A stretch of 64,000 bases of DNA from contig NZ_CM001514.1 of NCBI RefSeq assembly GCF_000263715.2, forward strand, positions 2,900,936 through 2,964,935, in the 5' to 3' direction. Below are positions 34,471 through 41,421 of this stretch, piece by piece. The DNA comes from Pseudomonas synxantha BG33R. GTDB lineage: Bacteria; Pseudomonadota; Gammaproteobacteria; Pseudomonadales; Pseudomonadaceae. Position numbers and translations under genes: made by a program. The number at the start of each line of letters is the position of its first letter. Within the stretch, counting starts at the first letter, position 1. The notes under the pieces were generated by a model, which saw only the letters and a program-made list of their open reading frames with translations, was not told the origin of the DNA and searched no databases.

Positions 34471-35317
34471 GGGCCGCTTCAGGCAACCGTAGAAACGCCA
34501 TCAGCGCGGCAACGATGGCATCTGGTGCATCTTCTTGCACCAGATGCCCGGCATGGGGGATACGCAGGTAGCGTGCCCCGGCCAATCTGCCAGCGAGTGC
34601 ATCGCCTTGCGCCAGCGGGATCCACCGATCTTCTTCACCCCACAGCAACAGCACCGGGCAACGGACGCTGGCGAGTTGATCTTCTATCGCATCGGTATAA
34701 CGCTGATCCATTTGCACGATCTGTCGGTAAAAAGCGGCCTGGCCAATCTCGCCCATCCAGGGCGTGACATAAGCTTGCAATACCTCGGCAGGCAGCGGCT
34801 TGAAAGCGGCGCCCTGAAGATAGGCACGCACGATCGCCTCGTGGATGTATGCCGGCGCATCGCTGAAGGCCCGTTCGTGCTGACGCACATGCTGAATCAG
34901 CGGCGAACCCCAGGGCGCCAGGGCAACGGGATCGATCAGGGTGAGGCTGGCGTAGTCGCAGCTATCCAGCAGATGCGTGCGCAGTGCCGTGGCACCGCCA
35001 AAATCATGGGCGAGTAGATGAGGGCGTTCCAGGCGCCAATGTTCAAGCAGTGCGGCCAGCAAGGTGTTTTGCACGCCGAGGGAGACGTCCTGCCCCGGCG
35101 CCTTTTGCGACTGGCCGTAGCCGAGCAGGTCGTAATAGAACACGCGACAGTGCTGGGCGAACAATGGCGCGATGCGTCGCCACACATGGGCAGAGAAGGG
35201 CGTGCCATGCACCATCACCAAGGCCGGGCCCTGAGTGCCGAGTTGGCCCCAGCGCACCGCCTGGCCGTGAAAGTCGAACGTTTCGCGCAGTGCCAAGGCA
35301 TCACTTGCGTGGGTCAT
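34457..35317 (-). CDS. Alpha/beta hydrolase with Asp nucleophile (haloalkane dehalogenase/epoxide hydrolase-like)
   Basis: A 286-residue alpha/beta hydrolase. The nucleophile elbow reads LLAHDFGGAT, placing Asp105 where esterases have Ser, as in haloalkane dehalogenases and epoxide hydrolases. The oxyanion loop is MVHGTPFSAHVW, the acid lies in LLLWGEEDRWIP, and the catalytic His in IPHAGHLVQEDAP. Substrate unknown: halide, epoxide or ester. The frame extends to 35926, but that part is antisense to the upstream exporter gene. The start overlaps the exporter's stop (ATGA), showing translational coupling. It overlaps the convergent MFS gene by 14 bases. Confidence 0.88.
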   Translation of the reverse strand: MTHASDALALRETFDFHGQAVRWGQLGTQGPALVMVHGTPFSAHVWRRIAPLFAQHCRVFYYDLLGYGQSQKAPGQDVSLGVQNTLLAALLEHWRLERPHLLAHDFGGATALRTHLLDSCDYASLTLIDPVALAPWGSPLIQHVRQHERAFSDAPAYIHEAIVRAYLQGAAFKPLPAEVLQAYVTPWMGEIGQAAFYRQIVQMDQRYTDAIEDQLASVRCPVLLLWGEEDRWIPLAQGDALAGRLAGARYLRIPHAGHLVQEDAPDAIVAALMAFLRLPEAAPKDQ

Positions 35318-36297
35318 GATTGAATCTCCCCTAAAGCATCGTGGGCTGTGACGGACTTTGCGTCCGCCAGGATAATACGAACTGCCATCACTACACCGAT
35401 CAGTACCGCGGCCAGGCCCGCTGCTTCCAGGGGCGTTGGCCAGCGCTGGTGAAACCACAGGCCCAGCAGGCTGGCGAACAGTGATTCCAGGGCAATCAAC
35501 TGGCCGCTCAAAACCATGGGCAGGCGCCGCGTCGCGGCGTTCCAGGCCCAGGCGCCGACGACGGTGGACATCACGGCGATCACCAGGCTCCAGGCATACA
35601 GCGGCCATGCCTGGCTCCAGCCAGCGCCAAGGGTGGGCAACCGCAACACGCCCAACACGTATAGCCACGGCAGGATGATCAGCGCAGCGGCACCGGCCCC
35701 CACCAGCATCAGGGCGGTCCACACACCTGTCACCTTGGCCGGCAGGTGCGCCAGTTGCTGTTGGTTGATCACGCTGAACGCCATCCATAAGGCGACGGCG
35801 CCCAAAGAAAAAAACAGACCGGCCAACCAGGAGCCGCTGCCCGAAGAGGGCTGGTGCAGACTGCTGATATTGACCAGCAACAGCCCCACCGAGAGACAGA
35901 GCAACGGCATCACCAGTTGACGCCACTGCAGGGTTTTATCGCTGGCGTTGCCTATCAGCGCCAGCAGCACCGGGACCATCCCGACAAACGCTGGCGTCAG
36001 CACCGGGCCGCCGACGATCACGCCGCCTGCAATGCATACGCCGTAGCCCAGGCAGCCCATTGCGCCCAGTAGTGCCGCGAGCAGGCACTGGCCATGGCTG
36101 AGCATCCGCAGTTGCGATCGACACACAATCATCCAGACGACGCCCAGCCCGCCGGCCATCAGAAAGCGCACAGCCATCAGATCGTAGAGGCTATAGGCCC
36201 CGGTGACGTAGGGCGCAATGAAGTTCAGTGCCCAGCCAAGGGTGGCGACCACCGCGCATATCACGCCGGTAAAGACTGAAGCTTGGGAAGTGCTCAT
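35314..36297 (-). CDS. EamA/DMT-superfamily exporter
   Basis: A 327-residue ten-helix membrane protein with two EamA repeats. The first begins VICAVVATLGWALNFIAPYV and has LYDLMAVRFLMAGGLGVVWM. The second has SLVIAVMSTVVGAWAWNAATRR and VLSGQLIALESLFASLLG. It is translationally coupled to the downstream alpha/beta hydrolase and is divergent from a LysR regulator at 36390 across 92 bases. The trio looks like a regulated export/detoxification unit. Substrate unknown. Confidence 0.9.
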   Translation of the reverse strand: MSTSQASVFTGVICAVVATLGWALNFIAPYVTGAYSLYDLMAVRFLMAGGLGVVWMIVCRSQLRMLSHGQCLLAALLGAMGCLGYGVCIAGGVIVGGPVLTPAFVGMVPVLLALIGNASDKTLQWRQLVMPLLCLSVGLLLVNISSLHQPSSGSGSWLAGLFFSLGAVALWMAFSVINQQQLAHLPAKVTGVWTALMLVGAGAAALIILPWLYVLGVLRLPTLGAGWSQAWPLYAWSLVIAVMSTVVGAWAWNAATRRLPMVLSGQLIALESLFASLLGLWFHQRWPTPLEAAGLAAVLIGVVMAVRIILADAKSVTAHDALGEIQS

Positions 36298-36389
36298 CAG
36301 GCTGATCCATGAAGTAATGGATTCATGGTGCCCAGCCGCACGGCTGTGCTACAAACGAGTTCTCGGCCCTTGATGCATTACCTCAGATT

Positions 36390-37298
36390 ATGAATCTACT
36401 TGGCAAAACCTTACCGCCCCTCGCCAGCCTGTTGCCGTTTGAAGCCGCTGCGCGCCTGGAAAGTTTTTCCAAGGCGGCCGATGAACTGCACATCACCCAG
36501 GCGGCTGTCAGCCGGCAGATTCGCGGGCTGGAAGATAACCTGGGGGTGAAACTCTTTAGTCGGCGCAACCGTGCGGTGTTCCTGACGCAAGAGGGGCGTG
36601 AATTGGGGCGGGTGGTCAGTGCCGCGTTGCAAAGCATCAGTGATGGCGCGGCTCAGCTGCGCGCGGCGCCGCTACGCAATCGGGTGGTGCTGTTGTGCCA
36701 GTTGTGCGAGGCGTTCTATTGGTTGATGCCGCGCCTGTCGACGTTCCATCAGCAATATCCGCAGGTCGAGATCCAGGTGGTGACCTGTACGCGGCCCATC
36801 ACGCAATTCGAGGGCCACTTCGATGTAGCCCTGCAAAGTACCCGGCGCGCCAGTGGTGCCCATACGCTGATGTTTACCGCTTCTGATGAAGTGTTTCCGG
36901 TGTGCAGTCCCGCCTACCTGTGCCCGCAGCAGCCGTTAGCGCTCGCTGAGTTACAGCCTTGCACCTTTTTGCACCATAGCTCTGAACCTCCGCACTTGAT
37001 GGAGTGGGATGAGTGGCTGCAGGTGTTTGGGCGGGTGTTGGCCAAAGATGCGCGCAGTGCCACCTTCGACAGCTACCCGCTGATGTTGCAGGCGGCGGTG
37101 GAAGGGCACGGTGTTGCCATGGGCTGGCGTCGCACCGCCAGCAGGCTGATTGACAGTGGGGCACTGGTGCGCCCCTGTGCTGAAAGCGTGTTTCTGCCGG
37201 AGGCTATTTCGGTGTACAGGCAGCATGGGGCAAGCAGTCGGGAGGAGGTGGCTGCGTTGCTGGCCTGGCTTGAAGCGCAATTGCAGAAGGACGACTGA
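36390..37298 (+). CDS. LysR-family regulator (GcvA-like)
   Basis: A 302-residue LysR regulator. The HTH is in the GcvA/AmpR style: LLPFEAAARLESFSKAADEL then HITQAAVSRQIRGLEDNLGV. The effector domain follows with QVEIQVVTCTRPITQFEGHF. It is divergent from the EamA exporter/hydrolase operon and most likely regulates it. Its 3' end meets a strong bidirectional hairpin at 37296-37321 before the convergent sorbosone-dehydrogenase-like gene. Confidence 0.9.
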   Translation: MNLLGKTLPPLASLLPFEAAARLESFSKAADELHITQAAVSRQIRGLEDNLGVKLFSRRNRAVFLTQEGRELGRVVSAALQSISDGAAQLRAAPLRNRVVLLCQLCEAFYWLMPRLSTFHQQYPQVEIQVVTCTRPITQFEGHFDVALQSTRRASGAHTLMFTASDEVFPVCSPAYLCPQQPLALAELQPCTFLHHSSEPPHLMEWDEWLQVFGRVLAKDARSATFDSYPLMLQAAVEGHGVAMGWRRTASRLIDSGALVRPCAESVFLPEAISVYRQHGASSREEVAALLAWLEAQLQKDD

Positions 37299-37321
37299 CA
37301 GGGGCGTCGCCGCCCCTGTCA
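37296..37321. terminator. Bidirectional terminator hairpin
   Basis: TGACAGGGGCG and CGCCCCTGTCA form a perfect inverted repeat separated by a short loop, placed exactly between two convergent genes and overlapping the LysR stop codon. A short T-rich stretch follows to the right (GGTTATTTATTA). A rho-independent or hairpin terminator for both genes is likely. Confidence 0.7.
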
Positions 37322-37328
37322 CCCCCGG

Positions 37329-38621
37329 TTATTTATTACGGGTGACGCGCCAAAGGGTATTGGCCAGGTCGTCGGCAATGATCAGTGCGCCTTTGGGGTC
37401 CACCGTCACGCCCACCGGGCGCCCACGGGTCTTGCCATCGTCACCCCGAAAGCCGGTGGCGAAGTCGATGGGTTCGCCAGCGGGCTTGCCATTGCTGAAC
37501 GGCACGAAGATCACCTTGTAGCCCACCGGATTGTCGCGGTTCCAGCTGCCGTGTTCGCCGACAAACACGCCGTCGGCAAATTTTTCACCCATGGCTGGGA
37601 TGGAGAAATCCACACCCAGTGCAGCCACGTGGGAACCCAGGCTGTAATCGGGCTTGATCGCCGAGGCTACTTTGGCTGGGTTCTGCGGTTGTGCCCGTGG
37701 GTCGACGTTCTGGCCCCAGTAGCTGTAGGGCCAACCGTAGAAGGCACCTTCGCGCACTGACGTCAGGTAGTCCGGCACCAGGTCGGGGCCGAGTTCATCG
37801 CGTTCGTTGACCACCGTCCACAGTTGCCCGGAGCCCGGTTGGATGGTCAGCGCCGTGGGGTTGCGTAGCCCGGTAGCGTAGGGTTTGTGCGCGCCAGTGG
37901 CCGCGTCGATCTGCCAGACCATGGCGCGGTCGATCTCCACTTCCATGCCGCGCTCGGTGATGTTGCTGTTGGAGCCGATGCCCACATACAGCTGGCGCCC
38001 GTCATCACTGACCGCCAAGGACTTGGTCCAGTGGTGATTGATCTGCGCCGGCAGGTCGGTGACTTTGACCGGCGGCGCACTGGCCTTGGTCTGGCCGTCG
38101 GCGTAATCGAAACGCACCAGCGCGTCCTGGTTGGCCACATAGAGTTTGCCGTCGGCGTATGCCAAACCATAGGGGGCGTTGAGGTTGTCGGCGAACACGG
38201 TCTTGAGTTCATAGGTGCCGTCGCCGTCGGCATCGCGCAGCAGGGTAATGCGGTTGCCGCCTTTGACCTTGGTGTTGCCCTGAGCCTTGATCACGCTGGC
38301 AATCACGTCCTTGGGCTTGAGCTTGGCCGCACTGCCGCCACGGCCTTCGGCTACGAGGATGTCGCCGTTGGGCAACACCAGGGTTTGGCGGGGGATTGCC
38401 AGGTCGGTGGCGATGGCGGTCACGCTGTAGCCTTCGGGCACCTTGGGCTTTTGTTCGCCCCAAGGCGTGGGCTCGGCGATCTTCATGCTCGGCAGCAGGC
38501 TGCTTTGTTGTTCGGGCAGCTTGGGATCGGGGCCGCGGGCCTGGGTCTTGTCACCTTCGCCGCCACAGGCACTCAGCAACAGGGCAGCGCTGAGCACGGT
38601 CAATGTGTTGAGTGGTTTCAT
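37329..38621 (-). CDS. L-sorbosone dehydrogenase-like (PQQ-dependent sugar dehydrogenase fold) lipoprotein
   Basis: A 430-residue secreted lipoprotein. The lipobox is LLLSACGG (Cys at about residue 19). It has a six-bladed glucose/sorbosone dehydrogenase beta-propeller, with DLAIPRQTLVLPNGDILVAEG, RITLLRDADGDGTYELKTVF, APYGLAYADGKLYVANQDAL and YGWPYSYWGQNVDPR, plus EHGSWNRDNPVGYKVIFVPF near the end. Family members oxidise sugars or aldoses with PQQ in the periplasm. The ATG at 38621 begins the lipoprotein signal; the frame continues to 38912 inside the preceding gene. Its start overlaps the DUF2231 gene's stop (ATGA), so the two are coupled. Confidence 0.88.
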   Translation of the reverse strand: MKPLNTLTVLSAALLLSACGGEGDKTQARGPDPKLPEQQSSLLPSMKIAEPTPWGEQKPKVPEGYSVTAIATDLAIPRQTLVLPNGDILVAEGRGGSAAKLKPKDVIASVIKAQGNTKVKGGNRITLLRDADGDGTYELKTVFADNLNAPYGLAYADGKLYVANQDALVRFDYADGQTKASAPPVKVTDLPAQINHHWTKSLAVSDDGRQLYVGIGSNSNITERGMEVEIDRAMVWQIDAATGAHKPYATGLRNPTALTIQPGSGQLWTVVNERDELGPDLVPDYLTSVREGAFYGWPYSYWGQNVDPRAQPQNPAKVASAIKPDYSLGSHVAALGVDFSIPAMGEKFADGVFVGEHGSWNRDNPVGYKVIFVPFSNGKPAGEPIDFATGFRGDDGKTRGRPVGVTVDPKGALIIADDLANTLWRVTRNK

Positions 38622-39043
38622 CGGGCAGCTCCTGAGCGCAGGTTGGTCAAGCCGATCCAGGTGGCGATGATCGCCAGGGCGGTGACAATCGCCGACAGCA
38701 CCAGGCCGGTGGGCATCATGGCGTACGCGTCCTTGGCGTGTTGGAAGGCATTGATCAGCCCGAGTACCCAAGTAGCCAACAACAGCAGGAAATACGCCAC
38801 GGGGCGCCCGCCCTTGTGTTCGGCACGCACCAGATTGACCAACGCAAACAACAGGGCAAAACCACAGAACACCAGCGCCCCGGCGATCAGCCAGGAGGCG
38901 AAGTTGGCCCATTGGATCTGGTAACTCTGGCCGTAGGCGATATCACTGAGCAAGGCGCCGAGAAACAACGGCACAGTGCCGGCCAGTAAGGTCCCATGCA
39001 GCGGGCCAGGTCTGACGACGGGGTAGGTGGGTAGGGTAGTCAT
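38618..39043 (-). CDS. DUF2231 membrane protein
   Basis: A 141-residue integral membrane protein with four helices (about 18-38, 50-70, 80-100 and 110-132). RPGPLHGTLLAGTVPLFLGALLSD at the N-terminus and HAKDAYAMMPTGLVLSAIV are typical of DUF2231. Such proteins often accompany periplasmic PQQ or cytochrome-type oxidoreductases and may anchor them or carry electrons (inference). It is translationally coupled to the sorbosone-dehydrogenase-like lipoprotein. Confidence 0.86.
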   Translation of the reverse strand: MTTLPTYPVVRPGPLHGTLLAGTVPLFLGALLSDIAYGQSYQIQWANFASWLIAGALVFCGFALLFALVNLVRAEHKGGRPVAYFLLLLATWVLGLINAFQHAKDAYAMMPTGLVLSAIVTALAIIATWIGLTNLRSGAAR

Positions 39044-39068
39044 GTCGGTGGCGGCTCCTTATCGTTCT

Positions 39069-39088
39069 GCACCCTGGACTCAAGGTGC
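39069..39088 (-). promoter_or_regulatory. 20-bp palindrome upstream of the DUF2231/sorbosone-dehydrogenase operon
   Basis: GCACCCTGGACTCAAGGTGC is an imperfect palindrome with GCACC/GGTGC arms, 26 bases before the DUF2231 start. Its spacing is reminiscent of MerR-family or SoxR operators placed in a stretched promoter. No regulator gene of that family lies in the window, so this stays a candidate site. Confidence 0.3.
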
Positions 39089-39231
39089 GCTGACTTCGCA
39101 TAGGAAAGGAGCCTGTCATTTGTCAGAAAGTTCATTGAGAGGTGGAGATGTTTCCTGGCAGATGTAGCTGGATGTGTTTACGACGCCAGCTCCATGACTC
39201 ATCCTGCTTGGCCCCAACAAGGAATCGTTTT

Positions 39232-39711
39232 ATGCCAACCCTGCATCTGTTGTGCGGCAAGATCGCCTCTGGCAAGTCCACGCTCGCCAAAACCCTGGCT
39301 GCCGAGCACGCGGCCATTGTGCTCAGCGAAGACCACTGGCTGGCCACTCTCTACCCCGGTGAGATCCAGAGCATTGCCGACTACCTGCGTTGTGCCCAGC
39401 GGGTTCGCGGCGTGCTTGAGCCGCTGGTGATCGAGCTGCTGGCGTCCGGTGTCAACGTGGTGCTGGATTTTCCCGCCAACACCCTCGCCAATCGCCAATG
39501 GTTGCTAGGCCTGGCCCAGGCGGCCGAGGTGCCGCACTGCCTGCATTATCTGGAACTGGACGATGCCACCTGCCGCGCCCGCCTGCATGAGCGTAACGCC
39601 CGGGGTGAGCATGATTTTGCCGCGACCGACGCCGAGTTCGACCTGATCACTCGCCACTTCTGCGTGCCGAGTGAAGAGGAAGGCCTGGTGATTGAGGTGC
39701 ACCGCCCATGA
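39232..39711 (+). CDS. P-loop ATPase/kinase-like protein (AAA_33 type)
   Basis: A 159-residue protein with a Walker A motif GKIASGKST at residues 9-17, a DHW switch after it (LSEDHWLATLYPGE), and NVVLDFPAN as Walker B-like strand. The LID-like segment is LHERNARGEH. It belongs with small AAA_33/zeta-like phosphotransferases that phosphorylate small molecules or nucleic-acid ends; substrate unknown. The ATG at 39232 starts the family N-terminus; an in-frame ATG 30 codons earlier has no support. It overlaps the next gene by four bases (ATGA). Confidence 0.84.
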   Translation: MPTLHLLCGKIASGKSTLAKTLAAEHAAIVLSEDHWLATLYPGEIQSIADYLRCAQRVRGVLEPLVIELLASGVNVVLDFPANTLANRQWLLGLAQAAEVPHCLHYLELDDATCRARLHERNARGEHDFAATDAEFDLITRHFCVPSEEEGLVIEVHRP

Positions 39712-40505
39712 CCCCGCAAAAACCTGCAGGCATCGATGCCGACGGCTATATCCTCACCGTCGCCGATGCGCCTATACAATCCGAGTTCCAGCCCCTCCTG
39801 GCGGACATCTGCGTCACCCTGTCCCAGCCTGCGCTGGGGCTGCACGGGATTTACCTGTATGGCAGCATTGCACGGGGCGAGAGCGAGGCCGGAGTTTCCG
39901 ACCTTGACCTTTCACTGATACTGGTCGAACCACCGGATGCGCCCGTGCTTGAACAATTGGAGTCCGCCCGACTCGCCTTGGAGCAACGGCATCCCCAAGT
40001 CACCAAGATCGACTTTGACATCGGCCACCGCGCCCAGGTGTTGGCGCCCGAGAACCGAAACAGTTGGGGCTTCTGGCTTAAACATCATTGCCGCTGTATC
40101 TGGGGCGAAGACCTGTCACGGCACTTCGAACCGTTTCGCCCGTCCCGCTCAATCGCCCTGGCGGTCAACGGCGATTTTGAACAGGCGCTTACGGCGTACC
40201 TGGTGCGCATCGAACAGGCCGGCACTGAACACACACGGCTTGGCCTGCAGCGGGAAGCAGCGCGGGCCTTGATCCGCGCTACCCACACCCTGCGAGCGCA
40301 AGACGCGCAACGCTGGCCGCAAACCCTGGAAGACTACGTCGGGTTGTTCGTTCGGCATTACCCGAACATGCGCGTGCAAATCGCCTACTTCCTGTTTGAG
40401 GCACGCAACCCGAGCGCCGAGGGCGAGGCATTCACTACACGGCTACGGGCGTTTTTGAGCTGGATGGTTTCGGCACTTATAGAAAGGAATCAATCAGATG
40501 CGTGA
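39708..40505 (+). CDS. Nucleotidyltransferase-domain protein (aminoglycoside adenylyltransferase-like)
   Basis: A 265-residue protein. The nucleotidyltransferase motif is YLYGSIARGESEAGVSDLDL (GS..R...SDLDL with metal-binding Asp pair), and the third carboxylate lies in KIDFDIG. The helical C-terminal region resembles the substrate-binding half of ANT-type proteins. Target unknown; the family includes aminoglycoside adenylyltransferases as well as uncharacterised members. Its start overlaps the P-loop gene by four bases, and its end overlaps the truncated Nudix gene by eight, indicating a tight operon. Confidence 0.84.
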   Translation: MTPQKPAGIDADGYILTVADAPIQSEFQPLLADICVTLSQPALGLHGIYLYGSIARGESEAGVSDLDLSLILVEPPDAPVLEQLESARLALEQRHPQVTKIDFDIGHRAQVLAPENRNSWGFWLKHHCRCIWGEDLSRHFEPFRPSRSIALAVNGDFEQALTAYLVRIEQAGTEHTRLGLQREAARALIRATHTLRAQDAQRWPQTLEDYVGLFVRHYPNMRVQIAYFLFEARNPSAEGEAFTTRLRAFLSWMVSALIERNQSDA

Positions 40506-40686
40506 ACGCAAAACCGCACGATTGCTGGTTATAAACCTTGCACAGCAAGTGCTGCTGTTTCGCTTCGTACACAAAGACGGCACCTTGGCCGGCCAGGATT
40601 ACTGGGCCACGCCGGGCGGCGGCTTTAAGGCCGTCACGGGAGCAAGCGGATGTATTGATCCAAGCACCACAACGTGCTTGCCCTGA
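40498..40686 (+). pseudogene. Truncated Nudix hydrolase (N-terminal remnant)
   Basis: Reads RKTARLLVINLAQQVLLFRF then HKDGTLAGQDYWATPGGGF. This is the N-terminal beta-sheet of a Nudix hydrolase up to the first glycines of the Nudix box. The expected GxxxxxExxxxAAxREUxEE part is missing. From about 40627 the frame continues into unrelated residues and stops at 40686, giving 62 residues where about 150 are usual. No second half is found in another frame before the convergent isochorismatase gene at 40706. A deletion has removed the catalytic part; any product would be inactive. Confidence 0.75.
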
Positions 40687-40705
40687 GACACATCCATCTT
40701 CCTTG

Positions 40706-41266
40706 TCAGTGACTGGCCAGGATTCCCCCGGTGTTGAGCACCCTGGCATAGTCCATCGCCAAGTTACTCAGCGACAACGCATGCACGTCTTCGGCGAGCC
40801 ACAGCCGTCCCGACAAGTCGGTTTGATCGAAGGTAAAACACGCATCTGCCGCCACGATCACGTCAAATCCCAGGTTGCCGCCCGAGCGGGCGGTGGATTC
40901 CACGGAGTTGTTGGTGATGACGCCAACGATCACCAACTGGTGGATCGAGCGCAGGTGCAGCCAGCGCTCCAGGCCCGTGGCGCTGAATGCATCCGGTACG
41001 TTTTTTTCCACCACATGCTCGTGGGCCAGGGGGTGCAACGCATCCTGGAACTCACAGCCGGGCTGGCCTGGCCGAAACACCGAAGCGTCAGAGCGGGAGA
41101 TATGCCGCACATGGATGATCGGGCGTTGCGCCTGTCGCCAGGCATTGAGCAACTGTTGTATGCGCAGTTCGGCGTCTGGGTTGTTGCGGCGGCCAAGGGC
41201 GGGATCGGCCATGCCTTTCTGCATATCAATGATCACCAGTGCAGCGTTCGTCGCTATCGGTTCCAT
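40706..41266 (-). CDS. Isochorismatase-family protein with Ser in place of catalytic Cys
   Basis: A 186-residue protein with the isochorismatase-like cysteine hydrolase fold. Asp14 lies in LVIIDMQKGM and Lys88 in VEKNVPDAF, both catalytic positions. The nucleophile loop reads VGVITNNSVESTAR, with Ser121 where family hydrolases have Cys (TNNCVE). The GGNLGF and VIVAADACFTF motifs after it are normal. Codon 40904-40906 is TCC, one base change from a Cys codon. It may be an altered hydrolase or a binding protein. The ATG at 41266 is chosen because MEPIATNAALVIIDMQ is the normal start; the frame extends 27 codons upstream. Confidence 0.85.
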   Translation of the reverse strand: MEPIATNAALVIIDMQKGMADPALGRRNNPDAELRIQQLLNAWRQAQRPIIHVRHISRSDASVFRPGQPGCEFQDALHPLAHEHVVEKNVPDAFSATGLERWLHLRSIHQLVIVGVITNNSVESTARSGGNLGFDVIVAADACFTFDQTDLSGRLWLAEDVHALSLSNLAMDYARVLNTGGILASH

Positions 41267-41421
41267 GGCCTGTCCTTGTAGGGATGAGTATCGCGATTCA
41301 AGTGTGGGTCGGTTGGACGTTACCACCGATCGGCAACCCACACGCAAAACCCTGAGACTTCCCGGCGAAACGCTTCATAATGGCCGCCAATTTGTTTAGC
41401 TCGTTATTCTGGTGTGCCCGC

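Noticed and set aside
35318..35926. Upstream extension of the alpha/beta hydrolase frame
   Set aside because: It lies within the EamA exporter gene in another frame; the hydrolase family starts at 35317.
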